DNA from: JBGTCY01 sp041748615
GTDB taxonomy: Bacteria; Bacteroidota; Bacteroidia; Chitinophagales; CAIOSU01
Direction of reading: 5' to 3'
Assembly: GCA_041748615.1 (NCBI GenBank)
Contig: JBGTCY010000205.1
Coordinates: 1-26,715, forward strand
DNA: 26,715 nucleotides
A program made the translations under genes and the position numbers. Below, piece after piece: positions 8,785 through 16,352 of the stretch. Within the stretch, counting starts at the first letter, position 1. The number at the start of each line of letters is the position of its first letter. Under the pieces are notes generated by a model, which saw only the letters and a program-made list of their open reading frames with translations, was not told where the DNA came from and made no database searches.

Positions 8785-10455
8785 TCATTCATCCGTCACA
8801 CATCCTTCCGATGCGGAGGTAACGGATTTCATGTATTTATATAAGTAGCCGCTCTTGATTTTGTTGTCGCGGGGCTGCCATTTTTCTTTTCGCTTCGCGA
8901 TTTCATCTTCCTTTAAGTCGGCATCAATTCGATTTTTTGCAGCGTCAATTATAATGCGGTCGCCATCTTGCAGTAATGCAATTAAACCGCCTTCCTGCGC
9001 TTCGGGGGTTATATGCCCGACCACGAATCCATGCGTGCCTCCGGAAAACCTGCCATCGGTAATCAACGCCACTTCATTGCCCAATCCCGCGCCCATGATG
9101 GCAGAAGTGGGCTTCAGCATCTCCGGCATTCCCGGACCGCCTTTCGGACCTTCATAACGAATCACCACCACATCGCCTTTTTTCACCGCTCCGTTGCGAA
9201 TGCCTTCAATGGCTTCGAATTCGCTGTCAAACACGCGGGCAACGCCCTCAAACCGCTCGCCTTCTTTGCCGGTGATTTTCGCTACCGCGCCTGCTGTCGC
9301 CAGATTGCCGAAGAGGATTTGAATGTGTCCGTTCTTTTTCAGCGGCTGACGCAACGGGTGAATCACCTCTTGTCCTGCTGCAAGGTGGCTTACATTTTCG
9401 AGATTTTCACGAATAGTTTTTCCGGTGACGGTGAGGCAATCTCCATGCAACAGTTTTTCTTCCATCAACATTTTCATCAGGGCGGGCACACCTCCTACTG
9501 CATGTAAATCTTCCATCAGGAATTTGCCGCTGGGTTTGAGGTCGGCAAGAAAAGGTGTTTGATTGCTGATGTGTTGAAAATCATCTAATGTCAGTTTTAC
9601 ATGCACCGCTTTTGCCATCGCAATCAGGTGCAGCACCGCATTCGTTGAGCCGCCCAGAATCATCACCACCGTGATAGCGTTTTCAAACGCTTCTTTGGTC
9701 ATGATGTCGGAGGGAAGAATATTTTTTTCGAGCAAAAACAGGCTTGCTTTTCCCGCCCCCACACATTCCTTCTTTTTGGCATCACTCAATGCGGGGTTTG
9801 ACGAACTGTAAGGCAAACTCATGCCCATCGCTTCAATTGCGGAAGCCATCGTGTTGGCAGTGTACATGCCACCGCACGCTCCGGCTCCCGGGCAGGCGTG
9901 GCGAATGATTTGCTGAAAAGTGTTATCCGTAATTTTTCCGGCAAATTTTTCACCCAGCGCTTCAAAGGCGGAGACGATGTCTAACTTTTTTCCGGCATAG
10001 TTTCCGGAAGCGATGGTGCCGCCATACACCATTAATGAAGGACGGTTCAGCCGCGCCATCGCGATAAGCGCACCCGGCATGTTTTTGTCGCACCCTGCAA
10101 TCGTCACCAGCGCGTCATACCATTGAGCGCTTACAACGGTTTCGATGGAATCAGCAATCAATTCACGCGAAGGCAGTGAATAGCGCATGCCCTCCGTTCC
10201 CATTGAAATACCATCGCTCACACCAATCGTGTTGAACTGCAGCCCGACCAATCCCGCTTCCTGCACACCGGTTTTCACCAATGCCGCCAACTCATTGAGG
10301 TGCATGTTGCAGGTGTTGCCTTCATACCAGGTGCTGGCAATGCCGACCTGCGCTTTCTGCATATCCTCCTGCGTGAGTCCGACACCATAAAGCATCGCCT
10401 GCGCGGCAGGTTGCGTTTCGTCTTGTGTGATTCTGCGGCTGTATTTGTTGAGCAT
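8785..10455 (-). CDS. ilvD: Dihydroxy-acid dehydratase
   Basis: It dehydrates 2,3-dihydroxy-isovalerate and -methylvalerate to the 2-oxo acids, using an Fe-S cluster and Mg2+. The 556 residues match the usual length. Likely cluster ligands are Cys49 (GNTCNMHL), Cys122 (GCDKNMPG) and Cys194 within CPGAGACGGMYTANTMA (188-204). GGSTNAVLHL and GRFSGGTHGFVVGHI in the second half are strong family signatures. These also distinguish it less sharply from sugar-acid dehydratases, but the position between ilvE and ilvB decides the assignment. Second gene of the operon. Confidence 0.95.
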   Translation of the reverse strand: MLNKYSRRITQDETQPAAQAMLYGVGLTQEDMQKAQVGIASTWYEGNTCNMHLNELAALVKTGVQEAGLVGLQFNTIGVSDGISMGTEGMRYSLPSRELIADSIETVVSAQWYDALVTIAGCDKNMPGALIAMARLNRPSLMVYGGTIASGNYAGKKLDIVSAFEALGEKFAGKITDNTFQQIIRHACPGAGACGGMYTANTMASAIEAMGMSLPYSSSNPALSDAKKKECVGAGKASLFLLEKNILPSDIMTKEAFENAITVVMILGGSTNAVLHLIAMAKAVHVKLTLDDFQHISNQTPFLADLKPSGKFLMEDLHAVGGVPALMKMLMEEKLLHGDCLTVTGKTIRENLENVSHLAAGQEVIHPLRQPLKKNGHIQILFGNLATAGAVAKITGKEGERFEGVARVFDSEFEAIEGIRNGAVKKGDVVVIRYEGPKGGPGMPEMLKPTSAIMGAGLGNEVALITDGRFSGGTHGFVVGHITPEAQEGGLIALLQDGDRIIIDAAKNRIDADLKEDEIAKRKEKWQPRDNKIKSGYLYKYMKSVTSASEGCVTDE

Positions 10456-10782
10456 AGTTATTTTTTTAGACCACTGTCCACGGACGACAGACCACGGTAA
10501 AAAGTCGTTGGTTTGATGGTCAATATTTTTTTGATGTTAGATTTTAGATAATAGATTTTAGATTCAATAAATATTTTAGAGTAAAAGACTTATTCAATCA
10601 TGTAAGCACCTTACCCTCGCCACCTCTCCAAAAGATGAGTCCAGACTGATTTCGATGAATAGCAGCATAGATAATAAATTAATCAATTGCACAACATTAA
10701 GAACTTGACTCACTTTCGTTTTATTTGTTTTGTTAATAAATCTAACTTCTCACATCTATTATCTAAAATCTAACTTCTCACA
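10456..10782. other. 327-bp ilvE-ilvD spacer, repeat-rich, no gene seen
   Basis: From the ilvD side it holds CCACGGTCCAC-like words (10469-10498), a TTAGATTTTAGA tract (10531-10566), a CTCGCCACCTCTCC word (near 10617-10630) and an inverted TCTAAAATCTAA tract (10740-10785). The spacer is long for genes of one pathway on one strand. No promoter of its own for ilvD is convincing. Confidence 0.6.
10531..10566 (+). repeat. TTAGATTTTAGA-type intergenic repeat, arm 1
   Basis: TTAGATTTTAGATAATAGAT at 10537-10556 is the exact reverse complement of 10754-10773, so the two tracts bracket most of the ilvE-ilvD spacer as a 20-bp inverted pair. Related tracts occur at 2626-2660, 6022-6040, 14391-14418, 16165-16215 and 16304-16333. 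Confidence 0.65.
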
Positions 10783-10785
10783 TCA
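10740..10785 (-). repeat. TTAGATTTTAGA-type intergenic repeat, arm 2 (inverted)
   Basis: Two tandem versions of TCTAACTTCTCACATC flank the 20-nt complement of arm 1 (10754-10773). The tract touches the ilvE stop codon. A transcript could fold the two arms together over a loop of nearly 200 nt. Confidence 0.6.
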
Positions 10786-11673
10786 AATTATTCCGCTATG
10801 CGAAAAGTCGCCTGTGCGGATGTATTGCTTATATTTTTGTGATAAAATAAAACCCAGCGTGTCTTCCCATTCTTTGGGGAACACATGTCCGTCAATGCTT
10901 TTGATGCCGGCAACTTCGGCAGCGGTGCCTGCGAAAAATGCGCTGTCGCCTTGCAGCAATTCTTTCACCGTAAATTCTTTTTCTTTCACGGTGATGCCGA
11001 GGTCTTTCGCGATTTCGATGATGGTTGCGCGCGTGATGCCGGGTAAAATATTTCCGGGAGGAGGCGTGAAGATGACTCCGTTTTTCTCATAGAAAAAATT
11101 CGCGCCCGGACCTTCCGCCACATTGCCGTGCAGGTCGAGCAGCAAGGCTTCATCAAATCCTTTTTCCAACGCCTCCTGTGTGGCAAGAATGGAGTTGGTA
11201 TAATGCCCGACCACTTTCGCTTCCACATGACAGGATTTCGGATTGGGGCGCTGATAGGATGAGATGGTGACATTCAGCAGTTGGTCGCCTAAGTAGCGAT
11301 CCCACTTCCAGGCAGCGATGAAGATGTTGGACTCCGCGCTGGGCAACAGTTTCATGTTGATGCCCGGATAAATCAGCGGACGAATGTAGGCATCCGACAG
11401 GTTGTTTTTTTTCAGCAGTTGATAGGTGATGTCAATCAATTCGCTGATGGCGAAATCAAATTTCAGGTGCATTTTTTTTGCTGATTCCCTCAGCCGCTTG
11501 TAATGCTCGCGGGCTTTGAAAATCGTGGTGCCGGAGGGATTGGCATACGCCCGAATGCCTTCAAAAACCCCGTTGCCGTAATGCAGGGATTGGTTGAAAA
11601 GACTCACGTTGGCGTCTTTCGCACTGATAAAACTGCCGTTGTGAAAGACGATGGTTTTGTTGTTGAAATACAT
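10783..11673 (-). CDS. ilvE: Branched-chain amino acid aminotransferase (first gene of the ilv operon)
   Basis: It performs the last, reversible step of valine, isoleucine and leucine synthesis, transferring an amino group from glutamate by means of pyridoxal phosphate. This fold-type IV enzyme has 296 residues. Lys153 in EAKVVGHYTNS is the expected cofactor lysine. Other conserved features are YGNGVFEGIRAY (32-43), YIRPLIYPG (96-104), EGPGANFF and LPGITR, and FFAGTAAEV near residue 245. The ATG lies 14 nt beyond the T-run of the attenuator terminator, so this gene is the direct target of that control. Confidence 0.94.
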   Translation of the reverse strand: MYFNNKTIVFHNGSFISAKDANVSLFNQSLHYGNGVFEGIRAYANPSGTTIFKAREHYKRLRESAKKMHLKFDFAISELIDITYQLLKKNNLSDAYIRPLIYPGINMKLLPSAESNIFIAAWKWDRYLGDQLLNVTISSYQRPNPKSCHVEAKVVGHYTNSILATQEALEKGFDEALLLDLHGNVAEGPGANFFYEKNGVIFTPPPGNILPGITRATIIEIAKDLGITVKEKEFTVKELLQGDSAFFAGTAAEVAGIKSIDGHVFPKEWEDTLGFILSQKYKQYIRTGDFSHSGII

Positions 11674-11687
11674 AGGGCAATGGTTTT

Positions 11688-11723
11688 AAAAACGAAAGCC
11701 GCTCTCGGTGAGAACGGCTTTCG
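11688..11723 (-). terminator. Attenuator terminator hairpin upstream of ilvE
   Basis: In the minus-strand RNA, CGAAAGCCGUUCUC, loop ACC and GAGAGCGGCUUUCG form a continuous 14-bp stem including one U-G pair. Five U residues (11688-11692) follow directly. It stands in front of ilvE, not behind a gene, and its 5' half is also the partner of the antiterminator, as expected of an attenuator. Confidence 0.88.
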
Positions 11724-11753
11724 TGATAGTTTATAATATCTCCATTCTCACCG
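11706..11753 (-). promoter_or_regulatory. Antiterminator pairing of the ilv leader
   Basis: In the RNA, CGGUGAGAAUGG (11753-11742), which contains the leader stop codon, can pair over 12 consecutive bases (11 Watson-Crick and one U-G) with CCGUUCUCACCG (11717-11706). The second segment is the 5' half of the terminator, so the two folds exclude each other. A ribosome stalled at the Ile codons leaves the first segment free and allows readthrough. A ribosome at the stop codon covers it and permits termination. Confidence 0.82.
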
Positions 11754-11801
11754 CTGTCGCGTGACGCTAATGACGATAATAATGGTGATGGCTGAATTCA
11801 T
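11748..11801 (-). CDS. ilvL: ilv operon leader peptide, 17 residues, Ile/Val-rich
   Basis: The ATG at 11801 opens MNSAITIIIVISVTRQR followed by TGA. Codons 5, 7, 8, 9 and 11 are Ile and codons 10 and 13 are Val; there is no Leu codon. Such clustering in a short frame just before an ilv operon is the hallmark of a regulatory leader, as in the thr and ilv leaders of enterobacteria. The stop codon lies inside the antiterminator segment. The symbol is by analogy of function, not sequence similarity. No strong ribosome-binding sequence is seen, which is usual in this phylum. Confidence 0.85.
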   Translation of the reverse strand: MNSAITIIIVISVTRQR

Positions 11802-11819
11802 GTTGTTGCAAATGAAGGT

Positions 11820-11851
11820 GTAAAGTAAGTGAAGTTCTTTGAAAATGTCAA
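11820..11851 (-). promoter_or_regulatory. Candidate promoter of the ilv operon
   Basis: On the minus strand TTGACA (11851-11846) is followed after 18 nt by TACTTTAC (11827-11820), a 6/8 match to TAnnTTTG. A start a few bases downstream would give a leader RNA of about 12 untranslated nt before the leader ATG. Most of it falls in the short gap between the kinase-like gene and the leader. Confidence 0.45.
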
Positions 11852-11864
11852 GGATTAACAGAAT

Positions 11865-12890
11865 TTATTTCTGCGGCAACATCACCTTTAAATGCAAACT
11901 GATGATTTCGCCCATGTTTTTACATTTCTCAAATTCGGGCATTTGATGATGCTTCGAAAGTTCGGCTTTCAGTTGAGCAACTTTCTCCGGCAAGGAGATG
12001 GTGTCATTTTTCATACAATTCAATAACTCGTTGATTTGCGGGCGGGCAGCTCTCATCCTGTGCGAAATCAGCGTTCGTTCTTCATGCTGGTATTGCCGGA
12101 AAGTTTCCTGGTTGATTAATTCCAGACACAAGTTGACGATAGAATTATTTTCTTTAAAAAACTGCGGGAGGTACATCGTCTTTTTCCCTTCATACGACTG
12201 CTGGTCGAAATCAATCGGGCGGATGCGGTATTGCTCGTCTTCAAAATCTGGCGTTACATCCACCACATAATTATAGGAACGCATATCGCCCAGCAGCCGG
12301 ACGAAACAACGCTCGTTGAATTTTACAAACTCTTTGGCAATGCGCACCTTGTTCGTTTCAGGACGCAGCATGTAGCCGATGATGAAATCATTGCCCGGAA
12401 TGCCGGGAATATGTTCTTCAATCAGCGTGTGTTTATCAACATAATAATTGATGCGGTTGGGCGAAAGGATGTGCTCAAGCTCCAAGCCGTAGATGCGCGA
12501 TGCGTCCGCTTTTTTCACATAGAAATAATCATAATTATCATTAAACAAGTTGACAATCCTCACCCTGAACGGGTTTGAATTTCCGAAGGTGCAATAGTCA
12601 ATCTGCGACACGTACAAATGTTCGAGCACCGAAATGTCACCGTCAGATTTCAGGATGGAATAAATCATCGTCAATCCCTGGTTCAGTTCTTTCATCATGT
12701 ACTGGTCATACACTAAACTTTCCCAAAGCGTGTCAATGCCATGCTTGTTTCTCAAAGGAAAAGCGCTCTTGTGGCGCAGCAAATCATCATAGCTCACCGG
12801 CAATTTCGATTCGCGGTCGAATTTTTTGAGATAGTTTCTCAGTTGATGGTTAACCGGGTAAGAAGGTTTTTTTTTTGAAATGGAAGTCAT
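11865..12890 (-). CDS. Hypothetical protein with protein/small-molecule kinase-like motifs
   Basis: I do not recognise a named family in these 341 residues. There is no signal peptide or membrane segment, so it is probably cytoplasmic. The order of motifs recalls aminoglycoside-phosphotransferase-like kinases: YFYVKKAD at 122-129 (a strand with Lys126/Lys127), acidic LELEH at 136-140, a hinge-like IEEHIPGIPG at 157-166, GDMRSYN at 201-207 in place of the catalytic HGDxxxxN loop, and IDFDQ at 226-230 in place of the metal-binding DFG or IDxE. The usual His before Gly-Asp is Leu. This is inference from motif order and spacing. It ends 14 bp before the ilv promoter candidate in the same direction, with no obvious terminator between. 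Confidence 0.6.
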   Translation of the reverse strand: MTSISKKKPSYPVNHQLRNYLKKFDRESKLPVSYDDLLRHKSAFPLRNKHGIDTLWESLVYDQYMMKELNQGLTMIYSILKSDGDISVLEHLYVSQIDYCTFGNSNPFRVRIVNLFNDNYDYFYVKKADASRIYGLELEHILSPNRINYYVDKHTLIEEHIPGIPGNDFIIGYMLRPETNKVRIAKEFVKFNERCFVRLLGDMRSYNYVVDVTPDFEDEQYRIRPIDFDQQSYEGKKTMYLPQFFKENNSIVNLCLELINQETFRQYQHEERTLISHRMRAARPQINELLNCMKNDTISLPEKVAQLKAELSKHHQMPEFEKCKNMGEIISLHLKVMLPQK

Positions 12891-12915
12891 TCGTTTTTAT
12901 AAGGATTTGCAAGTA

Positions 12916-12974
12916 CAGTTTTAAAAATTGCTCTTTTTGATTGCCTCATCCCTTGCAGGTAATTTATAGAACTG
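12916..12974. repeat. Inverted-repeat element, copy 2 (hairpin lost)
   Basis: It shares 35 identical consecutive bases with copy 1 (12922-12956 against 6686-6720), then continues directly into AGGTAATTTATAGAACTG, the right arm. Relative to copy 1, exactly 24 bases (6721-6744, most of the GAA hairpin) are missing. It lies in the divergent spacer between the kinase-like gene and the permease gene. Confidence 0.68.
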
Positions 12975-13064
12975 CCCGCAAGATAAATGATTGGCTGAAA
13001 TGATTCCAACTTGTCGTTATCTTCGTTAAGTAATATTTTTGAGCCTTAAACATCAACTGAACTT

Positions 13065-14273
13065 TTGCCCAAAAGCAACTCCCCTGCTTCCCGCTCCTTT
13101 CGCAGATTTTTGCGCAATAAACCCGCTGTTCTCGGGATGCTGATTATCCTGTTGTCGGTGATTGTCGCGCTATTCGGTTATCAAATCTCGCCCGACTCCA
13201 CGCCTGAAGCCAACGACCAGATTTTACAAATCACCAACAAACCTCCCGGATTCACCGTGCTGATGCTGAAACGCGCCAAGAATAAAAATGTAGAACGGAA
13301 GGGCTTTTTCGGAAAGATGCTCTTCGGACAGGAAAATCCTTTCGAGTTGATTCCGGTGCATCGGTATCGTTTTGATGCCGACAAAATTATCTATGGTGAA
13401 TATACCGGTGAAGATTCGGAAACTGAAAAAACGCTGTCGTTGGCGGATGTCGCGTTTCCCATTTCTGTAAAACAAGCATTGACGTCTTCCGTGAATGGCA
13501 GCTTGGAATTTTTCACTTATGATGAAAAACCAAAGACATTGAGTGAAAAAGAACTTCAGGAATTAGTGGAGAAAAAACATATTAAGAAACGCACTTATTA
13601 TTTGGGCACTGATAAATTCGGGCGTGATAATCTGAGCCGGCTCATCATTGGAGTTCGTGTTTCGCTTTCGGTCGGGATAGTCGCGGTAGTGATTTCAATT
13701 TTCATCGGTATCCTGGTTGGAGCCGCTGCCGGATTTTTCAAAGGCTGGGTGGATGATGTGTGCATGTGGTTCATCAATGTCGTGTGGGCGATTCCCACGT
13801 TGTTGCTGGTTTTTGCGATTGCGCTGGCGCTTGGCAGAGGGTTCTGGCAAATCTTCATCGCGGTGGGACTCACCATGTGGGTGGAAGCGGCAAGAATTAT
13901 CCGGGGACAGGTGTTGAGCCTGCGCGAGATGCTTTTCGTGGAAGCCGCCCGCAGCTTAGGATTCAGCAACCTGCGCACCATCGGATTGCATATTTTACCC
14001 AACGTGATGGGACCGCTGATGGTGGTAGCGGCAGCGAATTTCGCTTCCGCGATTTTAATTGAAGCAGGATTGAGTTTTCTCGGAATCGGAGTTCAGCCCC
14101 CGACTCCTTCCTGGGGCGGCATGTTGAGTGAAAACTATGGTTACATCATCGGAGCGAGTCCGTTTCTGGCCATCATCCCCGGAGTGGCAATTATGGTGAT
14201 GGTTTTGGCTTTTAATTTAGTCGGAAACGGCTTGCGCGATGCGCTGGATGTGCGGACGAGTTTGGCGGAGTAA
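13065..14273 (+). CDS. DppC/OppC-type ABC transporter permease with extra N-terminal domain
   Basis: It is an inner-membrane subunit of a peptide or nickel-type importer. TM1 spans about 20-40. LGTDKFGRDNLSRLIIGVRVSL at 180-201, the hallmark that precedes the permease core, is followed by several membrane segments. The EAA loop (EAARSLGFSNLRTIGLHILPN, 293-313) contacts the ATPase. The protein has 402 residues against about 300 in E. coli DppC; roughly 100 extra soluble, charged residues lie between TM1 and LGTD, facing the periplasm if topology is standard. The start is TTG: an in-frame TAA lies at 13047 and the next ATG would remove half of TM1. No ATPase, partner permease or binding protein is adjacent. 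Confidence 0.88.
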   Translation: MPKSNSPASRSFRRFLRNKPAVLGMLIILLSVIVALFGYQISPDSTPEANDQILQITNKPPGFTVLMLKRAKNKNVERKGFFGKMLFGQENPFELIPVHRYRFDADKIIYGEYTGEDSETEKTLSLADVAFPISVKQALTSSVNGSLEFFTYDEKPKTLSEKELQELVEKKHIKKRTYYLGTDKFGRDNLSRLIIGVRVSLSVGIVAVVISIFIGILVGAAAGFFKGWVDDVCMWFINVVWAIPTLLLVFAIALALGRGFWQIFIAVGLTMWVEAARIIRGQVLSLREMLFVEAARSLGFSNLRTIGLHILPNVMGPLMVVAAANFASAILIEAGLSFLGIGVQPPTPSWGGMLSENYGYIIGASPFLAIIPGVAIMVMVLAFNLVGNGLRDALDVRTSLAE

Positions 14274-14302
14274 GCATTCAAGATGCTATGAAATTTTATG
14301 GT

Positions 14303-14336
14303 AGTTCTAAAAATTGCTCTTTTTGAATCACCTCAT
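14303..14336 (+). repeat. Inverted-repeat element, copy 3 (left part only)
   Basis: AGTTCTAAAAATTGCTCT and the following TTTTTGA match the left half of copies 1 and 2, then drift through ATCACCTCAT. No right arm is seen. It lies 30 bp after the permease stop codon. Confidence 0.55.
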
Positions 14337-14472
14337 GAAATATCTTAGTATGTTGTTAAAATAACATCCGCAATCTGAAGTCTGCATTAGAAGATATTAG
14401 ACTTTAGATTTTAGACAATGTGCCTTAATCACACTTTTATTTTAGTTCAAATTACTTTCAACCATTAAAGAA

Positions 14473-15639
14473 ATGCCCCGAAAAAAAATCCTCCTGCTCG
14501 GCTCCGGTGAATTGGGAAAAGAATTTGTGATTGCGGCACAAAGATTAGGTCAATATGTGGTGGCGGTTGATGCTTACGCTAATGCGCCAGCGCAACAAGT
14601 CGCTCACGAGCGAGAAGTCATCAACATGCTGGATGGTGCTGCTCTTGACAGGCTCGTAGCCAAACATCAGCCCGATATCATTGTGCCGGAAATTGAAGCG
14701 ATTCGTACCGAGCGTTTTTATGAATATGAAAAGCAGGGAATTCAAGTCGTGCCCAGCGCGCGGGCAGCGAATTTTACGATGAACAGGAAAGCCATTCGCA
14801 ATCTTGCCGCGAAAGAGCTTGGATTGAAAACAGCTGCTTTTGAATACGCGACAACATTGGATGAATTTAAAAATGCTGTCAGCAAAATCGGGATTCCGTG
14901 TGTCGTGAAACCATTGATGTCGAGTAGTGGAAAAGGGCAGAGTGTGATTAAAACTTCGAAGGATATTGAAAAATCATGGAGCTACGCTTTAGCAGGTTCG
15001 CGGGGCGATGTGATGGAAGCCATCGTAGAACAGTTTATTCAGTTTGATTCTGAGATTACGCTTTTGACAGTCACACAAAAAAACGGAAAGACATTGTTCT
15101 GCGCGCCTATTGGTCACCGGCAGGAGAGAGGCGATTACCGCGAAAGCTGGCAGCCCCATCCGATTGACGTGTCGCATCTGAAAGAAGCTCAGGAGATGGC
15201 GGAGAAAGTGACACGCTCGCTGACAGGTGCCGGTATTTGGGGTGTTGAGTTTTTTCTTGCGAAAGACGGAGTTTATTTCTCTGAACTCTCACCGCGTCCG
15301 CATGACACCGGCATGGTGACGTTGGCAGGAACGCAGAATCTGAATGAATTTGAATTGCACGCGCGAGCGGTGCTTGGCTTGCCGATACCGGAAATTGAAT
15401 TGTTGCAATCCGGAGCGAGCGCGGTAATTCTTGCTGAAAAAGAAGGTCGGCAACCGGAGTTTACCGGCATCGAAGATGCTGTTTCATTACCTAAAACCAA
15501 CATCCGGATTTTCGGAAAACCCGCTACACGTCCTTACCGGAGAATGGCAGTCGCTTTGGCTTATGATTCACTAAATGCGGATATTGAAGTTATTAAACAA
15601 CGGGCGATAGAGGCGGAAGGGAAAGTGAAAGTTGTTTGA
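14473..15639 (+). CDS. purT: Formate-dependent phosphoribosylglycinamide formyltransferase
   Basis: It makes formyl-GAR for purine synthesis from formate, ATP and GAR, without a folate donor. The 388 residues align by eye with E. coli PurT over the whole length. Shared landmarks are LLGSGELGKE (8-17), VVAVDAYANAPA, INMLDG, IVPEIEAI, an ATP-grasp region with VKPLMSSSGKGQS, GHRQERGDYRESWQPHP, and FSELSPRPHDTGMVTL with the metal-binding Glu. The GHRQ..GDYRESWQP segment separates it from the related PurK. The ATG is preceded by an A-rich stretch. No other pur gene is in the window. Confidence 0.95.
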   Translation: MPRKKILLLGSGELGKEFVIAAQRLGQYVVAVDAYANAPAQQVAHEREVINMLDGAALDRLVAKHQPDIIVPEIEAIRTERFYEYEKQGIQVVPSARAANFTMNRKAIRNLAAKELGLKTAAFEYATTLDEFKNAVSKIGIPCVVKPLMSSSGKGQSVIKTSKDIEKSWSYALAGSRGDVMEAIVEQFIQFDSEITLLTVTQKNGKTLFCAPIGHRQERGDYRESWQPHPIDVSHLKEAQEMAEKVTRSLTGAGIWGVEFFLAKDGVYFSELSPRPHDTGMVTLAGTQNLNEFELHARAVLGLPIPEIELLQSGASAVILAEKEGRQPEFTGIEDAVSLPKTNIRIFGKPATRPYRRMAVALAYDSLNADIEVIKQRAIEAEGKVKVV

Positions 15640-15655
15640 ATCGTTAATGGTTAAT

Positions 15656-15715
15656 GGTTAATTGTTATTCGTTATTTGTTATTCGATGGTTAATTGTTAT
15701 TCGTTATAATAACAA
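15656..15715. repeat. 20-nt direct repeat and AT-rich stem between purT and the DUF1569 gene
   Basis: GGTTAATTGTTATTCGTTAT occurs at 15656-15675 and again at 15688-15707. The second copy runs into TTGTTATT, loop CGTTAT and AATAACAA (15694-15715), an 8-bp A/T stem. It stands between convergent genes and could help end transcription, but the stem is weak. Confidence 0.5.
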
Positions 15716-15726
15716 ATTGTCGTTTT

Positions 15727-16167
15727 TCAAACACCAAACTGTTTGAGATGATGGTCTAAGTGTTTGTACATGAGCAAATCCCAGTCTTTCATCGTCATGC
15801 TGCCGAAAATGGGATGGGTAAAATTTTTTACATTTTTTTTATCACTCAGTTTTTCAAAAACTTCGAGATAGCGTTTTCGCTGTTCTAAAAATTCTTTTGA
15901 GTCGGTGACTTTAAATTCTTTTGCAGTAGGCAGGTTTTTTAGAAAAGCAAGCTCATTGGTAATCACCCATTTCGCGAGCGGACCAAAAACAGAGAGCCAA
16001 CTTTTTTTTATCGGCAGTTCACCCAATGGCAGTTGCATGGCGGCAACGCAATGAGCAAGCATTTGAGCGACATTCATCTTTCCCCACAAGGGTTGTGATT
16101 CGCTCGTCAATTTCTCCATGCGCCCGAGCAATTCATGCTGCACTGATTTATCAAAAAATGATTTCAT
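15727..16167 (-). CDS. DUF1569 (DinB-like) family protein
   Basis: The 146 residues match what I recall of DUF1569: LGRMEKLTSESQPLWGKMNVAQMLAHCVAAM near the N-terminus, KNLPTA in the middle, and HPIFGSMTMKDWDLLMYKHLDHHLKQFG at the end. The spaced His residues (AHC at 38-40 and the KHLDHHL cluster) fit the helical bundle metal site of the wider DinB group. Function is not established. It is probably a soluble cytoplasmic protein. It converges on purT and lies 185 bp upstream of the dnaG stop in the same direction, across an AT-rich repeat spacer. Confidence 0.78.
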   Translation of the reverse strand: MKSFFDKSVQHELLGRMEKLTSESQPLWGKMNVAQMLAHCVAAMQLPLGELPIKKSWLSVFGPLAKWVITNELAFLKNLPTAKEFKVTDSKEFLEQRKRYLEVFEKLSDKKNVKNFTHPIFGSMTMKDWDLLMYKHLDHHLKQFGV

Positions 16168-16333
16168 GATTTTAGATTGTTAATCAATAGATATTAGACT
16201 TTAGATGATAGACTTTTGATTTAATTATTATGTCAGTTCGATTTTGATAGATTGGCATTTTGAAATAAGTTGATTGGCAATATTTTTTTTGGATAAAAAC
16301 GAATACCTATCATCTAACATCTAAAATCTAATA
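16165..16333. repeat. Paired TTAGATTTTAGA-type tracts in the dnaG-DUF1569 spacer
   Basis: The tract at 16165-16215 contains TTAGACTTTAGATGATAGAC. An inverted tract at 16304-16333 contains CTATCATCTAACATCTAAAA. TTAGATGATAG and CTATCATCTAA are exact 11-nt complements. The arrangement mirrors the pair that brackets the ilvE-ilvD spacer. Confidence 0.55.
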
Positions 16334-16352
16334 ACAATTATCTCAAAACCAT

